A stretch of 64,000 nucleotides of DNA. It comes from JBBDIJ01 sp040880485 (lineage in GTDB: Bacteria > Bacteroidota > Rhodothermia > Balneolales > Balneolaceae). Below are positions 27,787 through 36,606 of this stretch, piece after piece; position 1 is the first letter of the stretch; every line of letters begins with the position of its first letter. The notes under the pieces are model-generated. The model saw nothing but the letters and a program-made list of their open reading frames with translations, made no database searches and was not told the DNA's origin. A program made the translations under genes and the position numbers. Where the stretch lies: the NCBI GenBank assembly GCA_040880485.1, contig JBBDIJ010000010.1, positions 45,598 to 109,597 of the forward strand, in the 5' to 3' direction.

Positions 27787-27819
27787 GTTAAAAAGCCCCC
27801 CTTTAAAGCGGGCTTTAAC
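27787..27819 (-). terminator. Hairpin terminator after the ATP-grasp gene
   Basis: GTTAAAAAGCCC at 27787-27798 pairs (with two bulged A) with GGGCTTTAAC at 27810-27819. On the minus strand it follows the ATP-grasp stop by 37 bp and ends in a T-run. It separates the ATP-grasp transcript from the 662-residue gene, which therefore has its own promoter or depends on read-through. Confidence 0.65.
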
Positions 27820-27856
27820 TAAACGTGATACTGGTGTTGTCTTGTAAGAATGCTAC

Positions 27857-29080
27857 TTAAGCATAAAAATCTACATCCTGGTAGTGGCGCAACAGTTCAC
27901 GCATTCTCTCGGGATCGTCGCCATTAAAAAAGACCGTTCCGTAGTGATTGCCAAATCCTTCACGCTGGTCAGAAACCTTGTGCTCAGATGGTGCATAGAG
28001 TGTGTGATCCTCGAAAAAAGAATCCTCCTTGAGCTCGTCGGGAATCTGAAGTTTTGAAATATGTCCCGGTTTGGGATATACCATAACACTGCCTGCATAT
28101 TGCTGATCCTCTCTAATATCGTGCTTTGGAAAGAAGCTCTCAACCTCTTCATCCGTAGCTGAAGGATCGCTGCAGAGAACAAGTGCCTGTATGGGATCAA
28201 ACCCGTGAGCCTTTTCAATCAGTTCAAATATATGTCCTCCGGGAATGCGGCAGGCTACTTCACCGAAGCTGAGTGTATTATCTTCGGTTAAAAACCATTC
28301 AGGGTGAATCATACCATATTCAATACCAAATGACTTGACCAGACGCTGCATGGCATCGAGTACGAGAGGTCGTTTCATCTCAAGATCGGGTCCTGCTGGT
28401 ACAAAATTTGAATACCCAAGCTTCACGTACTCTGTAATATTCAGAAACCTGATTTTGCCGTTGTGAATAAATGCTTCGCACGAAAACTCTCTACCCGGCA
28501 AATGGCTCTCTACCATGCAGGGAAAATCTTTATCAATCACTTTTTTTTCAATGTCCTCTTTACTGCGCAGCAACTTGTGGCCTATGGTACCTGCTGCACT
28601 GAATGGCTTGAGATGAACCCAGGCATCCTCTTCGCCTTCAAGCTGGAGGTTGGCTTCATTGAGCCGATCCATAAAATCATGGACGCCTTGTCTGGAGTAT
28701 ACCTCCTCAAACAATCCCACTCTGAGGCCAGCGAGAAGTGCTTTGCGTTTCATAATGGCCTTATTGCGGAATAGATATGCACGATTTAAAAGCCGTGGGT
28801 CGTCCCGAAAAATAGAATTCAGCGCACCGGCCCACTCCACGGTTTCTTCAAAAAGTGGAACGGCAAAATCAGCGTTGTGTTCATCCAATAGCTCTTTCAA
28901 CTGCAGACTGTTAGACTGCTCATTCCACTCGTTAAAATTCCACCCTACAAAAGGAATATCATTCTCTTTCGCCGATTGTTCAAATTCCGGAAAACTTACA
29001 ACGACAAACGGCCGGTCCATTTTTTGCATGCTCTCAATGGCCTGCAGACTCCAACCCAATAGTGCTACTTTTTTATCCAT
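27857..29080 (-). CDS. ATP-grasp carboxylate-amine ligase
   Basis: 407 residues from ATG 29078-29080 (MDKKVALLGW); an upstream TTG start is less likely. The pre-ATP-grasp Rossmann-like domain covers about 1-105. The ATP-binding segment HLKPFSAAGTIG is at 157-168, ESHLPGREFSCEAF at 191-204 and the metal-binding SFGEVACRIPGGHI at 271-284, a layout seen in L-amino-acid ligases and dapdiamide-synthetase-like enzymes. It probably joins a carboxylate to an amine, making a dipeptide or amide. The C-terminal about 90 residues form a lid-like extension. Substrates unknown. A terminator separates it from the next gene on the same strand. Confidence 0.85.
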   Translation of the reverse strand: MDKKVALLGWSLQAIESMQKMDRPFVVVSFPEFEQSAKENDIPFVGWNFNEWNEQSNSLQLKELLDEHNADFAVPLFEETVEWAGALNSIFRDDPRLLNRAYLFRNKAIMKRKALLAGLRVGLFEEVYSRQGVHDFMDRLNEANLQLEGEEDAWVHLKPFSAAGTIGHKLLRSKEDIEKKVIDKDFPCMVESHLPGREFSCEAFIHNGKIRFLNITEYVKLGYSNFVPAGPDLEMKRPLVLDAMQRLVKSFGIEYGMIHPEWFLTEDNTLSFGEVACRIPGGHIFELIEKAHGFDPIQALVLCSDPSATDEEVESFFPKHDIREDQQYAGSVMVYPKPGHISKLQIPDELKEDSFFEDHTLYAPSEHKVSDQREGFGNHYGTVFFNGDDPERMRELLRHYQDVDFYA

Positions 29081-29281
29081 AACTGATGGTAAACTTTTAA
29101 ATTTAACGGGATTACATGGTACCAAGCCCTGAAAAATATTGGCATTCAGAGACTGATATACTAAATGATTTGAAAGACTATATCATTCCAATCATTTTAA
29201 AATAACAAATACTGAGCTCTCCCAAACTGATAAGCTGGATTCTCAGAAAGAAATGCAGGAATTACCAAAAACCAGACTCTC
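29081..29281. other. Intergenic region upstream of the ATP-grasp gene
   Basis: About 200 bp of AT-rich DNA that should contain the ATP-grasp promoter on the minus strand. I see no gene, repeat or clear promoter consensus in it. Confidence 0.4.
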
Positions 29282-29874
29282 TTAGTCTTCAATGATATTC
29301 AGTGTTGTATCGGATGGAACCTCCTTCAGAACTTGAACATGACCGGTAGGCCAACGAATTGTCATCTGTTTCACGTCGGCATTGGCAAGGCCAAAAAAAA
29401 GAGATTTTGTACTTGTACTCTGAAAGGAACCACCGGCTTTCACTTCCTGCATTTGCACGTGCCCATCTGTCCGCTATAGTACAACATGCGCCCCGATCGC
29501 ATCCCGGTTGGACACTGTCCCCTGTTTCTGAAGAAGAGATTCTCGGCGTCGGAAGGGTGTGGGTCCCATACAGGGCCGGCAGCCATCACAAGATCCAGAT
29601 GACCGTCCCCATCTACATCGGCTACAGCAACTCCGCCTCCCATCAATTCCACGTACGATGGATTCGCAGCATTCACTGTTGCTCTACGGAAAGTTTTTAA
29701 ACCTGAATTTTCGGTGATGTCTTCGAACACAAATCCTTCCGGGTTTTCCACCCATGGAGCCTGCAACGTGGCCTCTTCAACAGCCATCCAGGGTTCATGA
29801 AAGATGAAGTTTAGGCCCGGAATCTGATGCGGCCCATAGTTATTCACAGCAAAAAACAATAACGGCGCGGCGTG
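29282..29874 (-). pseudogene. CRTAC/ASPIC (UnbV) repeat protein remnant
   Basis: On the minus strand a frame holds the FG-GAP-like segment GGGVAVADVDGDGHLDLVMA followed by FRNRGQCP. After a frame change the C-terminal ASPIC part follows: MQEVKAGGSFQS, FFGLANADVKQMTIRWPTGHV, with a stop at 29282-29284. These are the first and last pieces of a secreted CRTAC-type protein with the middle deleted; most of the repeats are missing and the two parts are out of frame. Upstream it is joined in frame to a permease fragment, so the whole locus is a chimera of broken genes. Confidence 0.75.
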
Positions 29875-30230
29875 CCCCACATCATTTTTCAGCATAAAAT
29901 AGGAGACAATACTTACCGACGGAGCAGTGACCAGTAGCGCAGCGATCGGACCTAAACCCATTCCGATAAACAGGAAGCTCATTACGAGGGGAATCTCAAA
30001 CAGGGTGGGAATTGCAATCAGTGTCCCGAAAGCAGCCATCACGATGATGGCGAACCGTCACGAGATACACCCTCAGTGAATGTATTAGGGGCCCCGGTGG
30101 CCACGACAGTCAGAATTTCCGATTACTGCTGCACAGACGGCCAGCGTGTGTAGTTCATAAATATCCACCACAATACCAGAACGATGCCAATGCCAAACCA
30201 GGTCTGTTTTGGAGCAGAGCGTATCTTCAT
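29875..30230 (-). pseudogene. YraQ/DUF318-like permease remnant
   Basis: The minus-strand frame ending at about 29875 begins MMAAFGTLIAIPTLFEIPL and continues MSFLFIGMGLGPIAALLVTAPSVS, which resembles the substrate-path helices of YraQ-type (DUF318) permeases. Further upstream a short frame at 30123-30230 encodes MKIRSAPKQTWFGIGIVLVL and one more helix, possibly the original N-terminus; it ends in a stop and is out of frame with the rest. The downstream part of the permease is replaced by the CRTAC fragment. A decayed transporter gene seems the best reading. Confidence 0.55.
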
Positions 30231-30463
30231 AACCCATTGGTATAAATAAGACTGAGGCATTTTTAAGTATTAATAGTATTTTGTATGTAACTATACATAT
30301 GGAATCATCTCGTGTCAAGTGTTATGAGGTATACCGTAAAAGGGTGGAAAATAACGCAGAACAGTAATAATTATAAAACTATTGGCTACTCATATAATGA
30401 AGCTCAAGCGAATTCAACCCATCTTATATGAGTGAATGAATTTCGAACCAAAAAACTAATACT

Positions 30464-31138
30464 ATGAAAATTCATCAAATTGTAACTATTCCCGTACTAA
30501 GCCTTGGATTAATATTTGGAGGGTGTAGTAAATTAAGCAACACTGCCAAAGGGACGGCTGTTGGTGCAGGAGCTGGCGCAGGCATTGGAGCTCTTGCAGG
30601 CAAGGCATTAGGTTCTACTGTCAAAGGAGCTCTCATTGGCGCTGTAGTAGGTGGGGCTGCCGGCAATATTATTGGCCACGAAATGGATGAACAGGCCGAA
30701 GAGCTTGAACAAAGCTTACGAGATGCCGAGATTCAACGGGTAGAGGAAGGCATTGCCATTACGTTTGATTCAGGATTACTGTTTGGCTATGATTCTTCTG
30801 TCCTTCAGGATGAGGCGAGGGATAACCTGGCGCAACTGGCTAATAGTCTGGATCAGAATCCTGATTCAGATATCCTGATAGTGGGACATACAGACAGCAG
30901 TGGCAGTGATGAATACAACCTGGGCCTATCAAACCGACGTTCTGAAGCAGCTAAAACCTACCTTGTTTCCAGAGGCATTCCATCTTCACGTATACAAGCA
31001 CAGGGTCGTGGGGAACTTGAACCCATAGCTGATAACGACCTGGCTTCAGGAAGAGAACAAAACAGAAGGGTTGAAGTCGCAATTATTGCAAGCGAGGAGT
31101 ATGTGAAACGCATTCAAGCGGAAACGGAAAACCGGTAG
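30464..31138 (+). CDS. OmpA-family lipoprotein with glycine-zipper domain
   Basis: 224 residues. Signal peptide with lipobox LIFGGC (Cys21) indicates a lipoprotein. Residues 27-75 are a Gly/Ala-rich glycine-zipper segment (GTAVGAGAGAGIGALAG and GAVVGGAAGNIIG), thought to insert in the membrane. The OmpA C-terminal peptidoglycan-binding domain (about 100-210) has VGHTDSSGSDEYNLGLSNRR with the diaminopimelate-binding Asp and Arg, and REQNRRVEV. It anchors the outer membrane to peptidoglycan, like YiaD-type proteins. It stands alone with about 150 bp upstream and a strong shared hairpin downstream. Confidence 0.93.
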   Translation: MKIHQIVTIPVLSLGLIFGGCSKLSNTAKGTAVGAGAGAGIGALAGKALGSTVKGALIGAVVGGAAGNIIGHEMDEQAEELEQSLRDAEIQRVEEGIAITFDSGLLFGYDSSVLQDEARDNLAQLANSLDQNPDSDILIVGHTDSSGSDEYNLGLSNRRSEAAKTYLVSRGIPSSRIQAQGRGELEPIADNDLASGREQNRRVEVAIIASEEYVKRIQAETENR

Positions 31139-31158
31139 GAAACCAGGGAGAGACAGAC

Positions 31159-31185
31159 ATGACTGACCTGAAACAGGTCAGTCAT
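31159..31185. terminator. Strong bidirectional hairpin between convergent genes
   Basis: ATGACTGACCTG (31159-31170), AAA loop, CAGGTCAGTCAT (31174-31185): a perfect 12-bp stem between the OmpA-type gene (stop 31138, plus strand) and the EEP-family gene, whose stop (31178-31180) is inside the hairpin. It is followed by TTTTCC on the plus strand, so it can terminate both transcripts. Confidence 0.75.
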
Positions 31186-32326
31186 CATTTTCCCCTTCGT
31201 TAATAGCTTCTTCAGCTTCCTCGGCATCGCCAGCATCCGGTTGGGGTACTTCATTTGTTTCGGAAGCACCGGGATCGTAGTCCAGAACCACGAATATGGG
31301 GAAATGGTCGGATCCGATGTCTGAAAGGCTGCGAAGCTCGACGAGAAGAAAATGACGGGTTGCGAACACATGATCCAGAGGATAGCGCAGAAAACGGCTT
31401 TCTGTGTCATAAGTATTGAATAAGCCTCGGCCCACTCTGGGGTCCATCAGTCCTCCGATTCGCTGAAATAGATGCGTAGTATATGACCAGGCTACATCAT
31501 TGAAATCACCAGCAACAATGACCGGGGCGTCCCCCAAATCACGTACCTCTTTGGCGACTGTGAGCAACTCGGCATCCCTTAAATCAGAGTCTTCGCGATC
31601 TGTATCTTCCTCAACATCACCATCTGCTTTTTCGTCGCGAATTTTTATACCTGGAGGTCGTGGATGCACACCATAAAGAGTTACTAAAGTTCCCGACCGG
31701 AGCCGCACCCTGGTACGAATCGATGGAATTTCCGATTCAATTAAAAAACGGATCTCTGAATCTTCCAGCTCCAGTCTGGAATAAAGCAGCATTCCATAAT
31801 GATTCTCTTGAGGCTGGTATAACGTGTAAGCATATTCTTCTTCCAGGCCGTCGAGCTGTTCAAGCCACCACTGAGTCGGTTCACTTAGAAGAATGATGTC
31901 AGGACTGTTATCGAGTATGAGCTCTCGCAGTGCTTCCACTCTCCGATTATCGTGAAGCACATTGTAAATCAATAGTGATATTCTATTGGAATCGTTTTCG
32001 GCGCTACTGTCCGACATCTGCACGGGATAAATTACCGTATATGGAGCGATGGAGATGAGCTGCCAGACCATCGCAAGTCCAACAAAAGCTGCAAGCAAGT
32101 GTTCCATTGGCCGTAATCGTCCGTAATAACTCAGTGTTGCATAGCCTGCCAGCGTTAGCCCTATCAATGCAGCAATCTGAATGCGAGGAAAATCGAAAAT
32201 ACGTATCCACCAGGCGTTACTACGGAAAAGAGGGATTGCGGTAGCTATGATCAACGCAAACGAAAGTAGCCCCACAATGACGCGGAAGAAGAAATGGAGT
32301 GCTTTTCCATTGGGTTTTATTGACAT
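31178..32326 (-). CDS. Membrane-anchored endonuclease/exonuclease/phosphatase (EEP) family protein
   Basis: 382 residues. Three N-terminal hydrophobic helices (about 8-95) anchor it. The EEP domain starts near 130 with LLIYNVLHDNRR, then DIILLSEPT (metal-binding Glu), GDFNDVAWSY (about 272-281) with the catalytic Asp and Asn, and the C-terminal SDHFPIFV with the conserved Asp-His. A charged insert of about 20 residues rich in Asp and Glu lies before the GDFND motif. The C-terminal tail is very acidic. This class acts on phosphodiesters in the periplasm or at the membrane; the substrate is not known. Confidence 0.88.
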   Translation of the reverse strand: MSIKPNGKALHFFFRVIVGLLSFALIIATAIPLFRSNAWWIRIFDFPRIQIAALIGLTLAGYATLSYYGRLRPMEHLLAAFVGLAMVWQLISIAPYTVIYPVQMSDSSAENDSNRISLLIYNVLHDNRRVEALRELILDNSPDIILLSEPTQWWLEQLDGLEEEYAYTLYQPQENHYGMLLYSRLELEDSEIRFLIESEIPSIRTRVRLRSGTLVTLYGVHPRPPGIKIRDEKADGDVEEDTDREDSDLRDAELLTVAKEVRDLGDAPVIVAGDFNDVAWSYTTHLFQRIGGLMDPRVGRGLFNTYDTESRFLRYPLDHVFATRHFLLVELRSLSDIGSDHFPIFVVLDYDPGASETNEVPQPDAGDAEEAEEAINEGENDD

Positions 32327-32507
32327 AATACCATTAAGAAATTTATCGATCTGATTGATGGATGGATTCTAAATCTATGTAATAAATACAGGCTATCCTA
32401 TAAACTTATAGTTTTAAATTTATATATAAGAATCCTAGCTAATTTTACAATACATCTTCAAGACTTAAATTGTACCTTGACAGGAATATATGTTTCAATT
32501 ATAGATC

Positions 32508-34043
32508 ATGAAAAGGGCGCTATTTCTTATAGTGATCACGGTTTTGATCATCCTGACGGGAATGTTCATCTGGCTGCGGTACGGAGTTGATCAGGATCAG
32601 ATTCAATCAATGGTGGCAGATGCATTGGGACCGGATTACAATGTAGAGATAAATTCTGCCCGTATTTTTCCGCTACAACGAGCCATTTCTATCGGGCATA
32701 TTGAAATATCATCTTCCATTGATGATCGCATCATCTTCCGGACCGATACCCTTCATATTTCCGGTATGAGCCCGAAGCTTTTTTTTCGTAAAAACATCAT
32801 CCTTTCAAAAGTGAGAATGGATACGTTCACTTTCGATTGGAACACATCTAAAGAATCCTCTAAGGGAGACTCCAGTTCTAACGATTCTGTAAAAAAAGTG
32901 GGGATTGAGTCACTTGATTTGACCAATGGAACTATTATTTCAAGAAAAGATGGAAGGGCCAACAAGCAGATAAACGACTTGAATCTGAATGCAGGATTTC
33001 TATTTGAGTTTACGGTTGAACCGGACTCCATGAATTCGCCGCAATACAGCATGAATATTGACTCACTTGGATTTCTTTACTCAGAAGACAGGTACCGGCT
33101 TTCACTCTCCGGTTTTAATTTCGAACATCAGGATAGTCTGATGACATTATCGTCCATGAAACTGATCCCTGTAGGTGGATTCAATCAGTTTATGAGTACT
33201 CTGGAGTTCGATGCAGATATGTTTGAAATCGAATTAGAGAATTTTACAGCTTCCGGAATAGATCCGGACGCATACTACAAGCAAAATATCATTAAGGCCA
33301 GATCATTGGATGTTGATACTTTCCACCTTCATGTGTCCAAAGACAAACAACTGCCCAAACACCCGGACAAAAAAAATCCAACATTACTCAATGAAAGCAT
33401 TCAAAATCTGCCATTTGCCATTCAGCTCGATTCTCTGTCCTTCAGAAACACGAATATACAGTATTCCGAACAGCATAAAGATGGTGCTCGTCCCGGTACG
33501 ATCTCATTTATGAATTCTACCATTCATATTCGTAATGTGAATTCACGCTCTCCATCACCTGCAATACTAAATGCGGTTACATACCTTCAAAACCACTCTG
33601 AACTGAACACAGAATTGAATTTTACATTAGATGACAGCCAATTTCATTTGACCGGATCAGGTGATTTGAAGCCATTCGAACTAATACAGCTGAATTCCAT
33701 CTTTATGGATCTGAGCGGGGTCGAAGTTTTGAGTGGAAATGTACATGAACTTAATTTTGATATTGAAATGCTGGCTGACACCAGCTCAGGCAGAATGCAT
33801 TTTGTATATGAAGACCTGAAATTGGATCTAATTGATAAAGATGATTATCACGTAAGTTTTACGAATTCCATAATTAGTTTCCTGGCCAACAATATTGCTG
33901 TGAGATCTGATAATTTAGCTGATTCCTCTAATGAAGTGCGTACCGGAGAAATAGGTCACACTCACGAACCTGAAGCTGGTTTTTTCAAATATCTTTGGCA
34001 CTCTCTCAGATCAGGTATTTACGACATTGTTCTTCGAGTATGA
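32508..34043 (+). CDS. AsmA-like envelope protein
   Basis: 511 residues. One N-terminal membrane helix (about 4-24) is followed by a long beta-rich periplasmic region. The early segment, DYNVEINSARIFP, then ISIGHIEISSSIDD and LHISGMSPKLFF, follows the pattern of AsmA/DUF748-type proteins, which are built from repeating beta-strands and form lipid-transfer-like bridges in the envelope. No C-terminal helix. The DNA is AT-rich. It faces the smaller AsmA-like gene at 34107-34778, their stops 63 bp apart. Role in lipid transport is family-level inference. Confidence 0.6.
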   Translation: MKRALFLIVITVLIILTGMFIWLRYGVDQDQIQSMVADALGPDYNVEINSARIFPLQRAISIGHIEISSSIDDRIIFRTDTLHISGMSPKLFFRKNIILSKVRMDTFTFDWNTSKESSKGDSSSNDSVKKVGIESLDLTNGTIISRKDGRANKQINDLNLNAGFLFEFTVEPDSMNSPQYSMNIDSLGFLYSEDRYRLSLSGFNFEHQDSLMTLSSMKLIPVGGFNQFMSTLEFDADMFEIELENFTASGIDPDAYYKQNIIKARSLDVDTFHLHVSKDKQLPKHPDKKNPTLLNESIQNLPFAIQLDSLSFRNTNIQYSEQHKDGARPGTISFMNSTIHIRNVNSRSPSPAILNAVTYLQNHSELNTELNFTLDDSQFHLTGSGDLKPFELIQLNSIFMDLSGVEVLSGNVHELNFDIEMLADTSSGRMHFVYEDLKLDLIDKDDYHVSFTNSIISFLANNIAVRSDNLADSSNEVRTGEIGHTHEPEAGFFKYLWHSLRSGIYDIVLRV

Positions 34044-34106
34044 TTCACAAGCCATAAATCGGATTGCTTTGCCAGATACATGCATTTGCTTGTTTTAGAA
34101 TCGGGT

Positions 34107-34778
34107 TCAATTAAATAAATCCCGAACGGCATCCAGAACCTCTTCACCTCCGCGTTCAGAACCCATCCTTAGTACTTCCCGGGCCAACTGTTCAGCAATT
34201 TCCTGAATAATATTTTCAAGAGCCTCCTGCCCACCTCCTCTACCAAGATCGTTCATCTCGATTCTAGCTATTTCGGCATGAAGCGACCGATCACCACCTA
34301 TATCCAGAAACATATCTACCGAACCGTCGGTTAGCAAGAAGCGATCGATTATAATCCGTTTGTCGGACGTTTCACCGGCCGATACACTTTGGATATTCCC
34401 GAGAATTGAATGAATGTTATTACCATTCAGCTTCTGCTCCATGACGATAGCCGGTGTGGAAATCACAATTTCGTTCACCAATATTTCATCTGAAAAGACG
34501 GATAATACTTTCAATTCGATTGTGAAATCGTCCACTTCAAATGCATAATCGTAATCAAATCCCTCCGGGTTAGCTACACGAAATCCGGTGATTCGACCTT
34601 TCCCGGAAAACGGAGAAATCATGACGCGGTCAACAGTTACAGCCGTACCGGTCATCTCTGTACCGATATCTTCAATACCCGATTTCACGATCGTATTGAG
34701 GCGAAACATGATCACCAACAAAATGATGATTGCCACACCCAGAACTCCGCTGATTACGTATTTGATTGATTTATTCAT
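34107..34778 (-). CDS. Short AsmA-like membrane-anchored protein
   Basis: 223 residues. N-terminal helix (about 7-27), then DIGTEMTGTAVTVDRVMISPFSG, GKGRITGFRVANPEG and DDFTIELKVLSVFSDEILVNEIVIS. These are the recognisable opening strands of AsmA/DUF748 proteins (the small, AsmA-N-like class seen in many marine bacteria). A helical C-terminal tail contains a run of Gly and Glu. The protein faces the periplasm. It is convergent with the larger AsmA-like gene. Downstream of a phospholipase-D remnant on the same strand. Confidence 0.65.
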   Translation of the reverse strand: MNKSIKYVISGVLGVAIIILLVIMFRLNTIVKSGIEDIGTEMTGTAVTVDRVMISPFSGKGRITGFRVANPEGFDYDYAFEVDDFTIELKVLSVFSDEILVNEIVISTPAIVMEQKLNGNNIHSILGNIQSVSAGETSDKRIIIDRFLLTDGSVDMFLDIGGDRSLHAEIARIEMNDLGRGGGQEALENIIQEIAEQLAREVLRMGSERGGEEVLDAVRDLFN

Positions 34779-34808
34779 AACGATCTCTCTTTACAGATAA
34801 ACAGTTAT

Positions 34809-34940
34809 TTAAGTTGACTGTCGAAAAGACTGTAATAGTCCGGTAATCCTCAGATGATAATCTTTATAGCCACCTTCCCACATGTCATGCAGCCACTCAT
34901 CAGCCATATTAGTCCCGCCGATATAAGCCATATTACCATG
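34809..34940 (-). pseudogene. Phospholipase D / cardiolipin synthase remnant
   Basis: The minus strand between the MltF-like gene end and the AsmA-like gene encodes, in one frame ending at a TAA (34809-34811), MAYIGGTNMADEWLH followed by GGYKDYHLRITGLLQSF. This is the segment that follows the first HKD motif of cardiolipin-synthase-type phospholipase D proteins (GG.N..DE...W.D.H.RI.G). The HKD itself and the second half are missing. It is an internal fragment of a deleted gene. It overlaps the last 8 bp of the MltF-like gene. Confidence 0.6.
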
Positions 34941-36288
34941 TCTGCACCAACATGTCGTGATAATCGCCCTCTTTCAAATTTGCAGCCATCCTGTCAATAG
35001 CCAGATACCGACTGTACCGGATCAAAACATCCTCTACGTAATTGACTGTTTCGTTCCCGTTTTTGTATCCGTAGCGGGCATGCTGAAAATATTCCGGATC
35101 CATCAGTTTGAGAAGGGCATTTGCTATATTTGGCCATTCATCAGGGTCTTTGCCCAATCGGACTGCCAGTTCCCTCGCGTCGGCGAGGTTCCCCATGCCA
35201 ACATTATAAGCAGCCAATGCCATGGAGTGACGATTCAATGAATCGAGATGCGCCTCACGGGTTAAATGCTTTTTTATATAGCGTACACCTTCACGAATAT
35301 TTATTTCCGGATCATACAGTTCTGTTTTATCTACTACCCTGGAAAACCGGGGAATGATCTGCATCAACCCAAGTGCACCGGCAATACTTACTGCTTTTGG
35401 GTCAAATGCAGACTCCTGTGCCATCACAGCAATAACCAGCCTCCAGTCCACACCGGCTTCCTCTGATATCGATTTTACCATCTCGTCATATGGAGACAAA
35501 ATACCTGTATAAATAGCATCGTAGGCACGATCGTGGTATCGACTTATATACTCGTCTTCTTCGAAATATCGACGGTGTACAAGGTTTAAATAAGACGATC
35601 GGAGAATGCGTCCGTCTGACTCCCGAACCTTAATGTGTTTCCCAATGAATTCATCCATTTTTTGCTTCAGCACCGGGGCATTTTTCCGGGTCACCCAGGC
35701 AATGCTGTCACTTTTAATAACCGTCAATCCCGACGATTTTTCCCCAATATAACGAGCTGCAGTTTGATATTTTTGAATACTTGAACCAACCATTTCTTCA
35801 TCAGGGAATGGAAAAAAAGACGAATCATCATTCCGGGCATTACTGATTTCATAAACCTGATTGATAAAATTATAAGGTGTACTATAGGTTACGTGTTCCA
35901 GCAGTTCTACGTCGATCACAAAGTGATCTGCAATCAGATCACCCTCTCCACTTTCCAATAATTGCAACGGATCTTCATTTGGCCCGATCAAAACGACTTC
36001 AACTTTTAGTCCGTTTTCTCTGGCAAAACGCGACACAAGTTCATATTCAAAACCACGATCTCTACCATCCAGTAAAAAGTAGGATATTGGATTGTAACGG
36101 GTGATCATCCGAAGAGTGCCCCTATTGTGTATCTCTTCAAAGTCGAATTGAACAGGTTGCACTTTTTTAACATAAACAGGTTCTGCAATCTCAATAACAG
36201 AACAGGAGTGGGTGCCCATAATGAACAGGGCAAAGAGTGAAGCCACCATTATTTTTGACAGACAAGCTTTAGTGAATAGCTTAATCAT
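34933..36288 (-). CDS. MltF-like membrane-bound lytic murein transglycosylase
   Basis: 451 residues. N-terminal signal peptide with a probable lipobox (MGTHSC, Cys29). Residues about 50-270 form a periplasmic-binding-protein (SBP3) domain as in MltF: RGTLRMITRYNPISYFLLDG and LIADHFV. The SLT domain begins near 285 with AQESAFDPKA, whose Glu is the catalytic acid, then GLMQIIP and AAYNVGMGNLADA. It cleaves the glycosidic bond between MurNAc and GlcNAc, releasing anhydromuropeptides. The ATG start is followed by a normal signal sequence. Stands alone upstream of an empty 300-bp stretch. Confidence 0.93.
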   Translation of the reverse strand: MIKLFTKACLSKIMVASLFALFIMGTHSCSVIEIAEPVYVKKVQPVQFDFEEIHNRGTLRMITRYNPISYFLLDGRDRGFEYELVSRFARENGLKVEVVLIGPNEDPLQLLESGEGDLIADHFVIDVELLEHVTYSTPYNFINQVYEISNARNDDSSFFPFPDEEMVGSSIQKYQTAARYIGEKSSGLTVIKSDSIAWVTRKNAPVLKQKMDEFIGKHIKVRESDGRILRSSYLNLVHRRYFEEDEYISRYHDRAYDAIYTGILSPYDEMVKSISEEAGVDWRLVIAVMAQESAFDPKAVSIAGALGLMQIIPRFSRVVDKTELYDPEINIREGVRYIKKHLTREAHLDSLNRHSMALAAYNVGMGNLADARELAVRLGKDPDEWPNIANALLKLMDPEYFQHARYGYKNGNETVNYVEDVLIRYSRYLAIDRMAANLKEGDYHDMLVQTW

Positions 36289-36606
36289 TGTGAATCTCTC
36301 TCATATTAACCAACATATAGGTATCCCCTTTTAAGTGGATCGCAGGCATTAGTTGATGCTTCTCTCTTTTGACTTATACAATATTGATGCCAACGCAGGG
36401 AATGATAGAAATCTATTCTATCATTTTGAGGAAAAACCGCCTTTATGTAACAAGAGAAGGGTTATTTATAAGATGCCACAAATCCGGGGAAAGGTAGAGA
36501 TCAGGCCAGATCACTCGTTGTATGGATGTGGATAATCGAATATGAAGTAATATTTACACACCTTGCAGAATCAATTTTTCACAATGTCTGCTGAAACAGA
36601 TAACCT
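36289..36606. other. Gene-free stretch
   Basis: About 318 bp between the starts and ends of two minus-strand genes. A 60-codon plus-strand frame (36353-36535) has no family features and poor codon content. I see no repeat or RNA in it; it should contain the MltF-like promoter. Confidence 0.5.

Noticed and set aside
30085..30318. 77-codon minus-strand frame
   Set aside because: It is in a different frame from the permease-like segment of the same region and has no protein-like composition.
32477..32505. TTGACA with 17-bp spacing to TATAGA upstream of the AsmA-like gene
   Set aside because: The expected start point would fall after the ATG, and the consensus is not that of Bacteroidota promoters; probably chance in AT-rich DNA.
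36353..36535. 60-codon plus-strand frame
   Set aside because: No ribosome-binding site, no family features and poor codon content.
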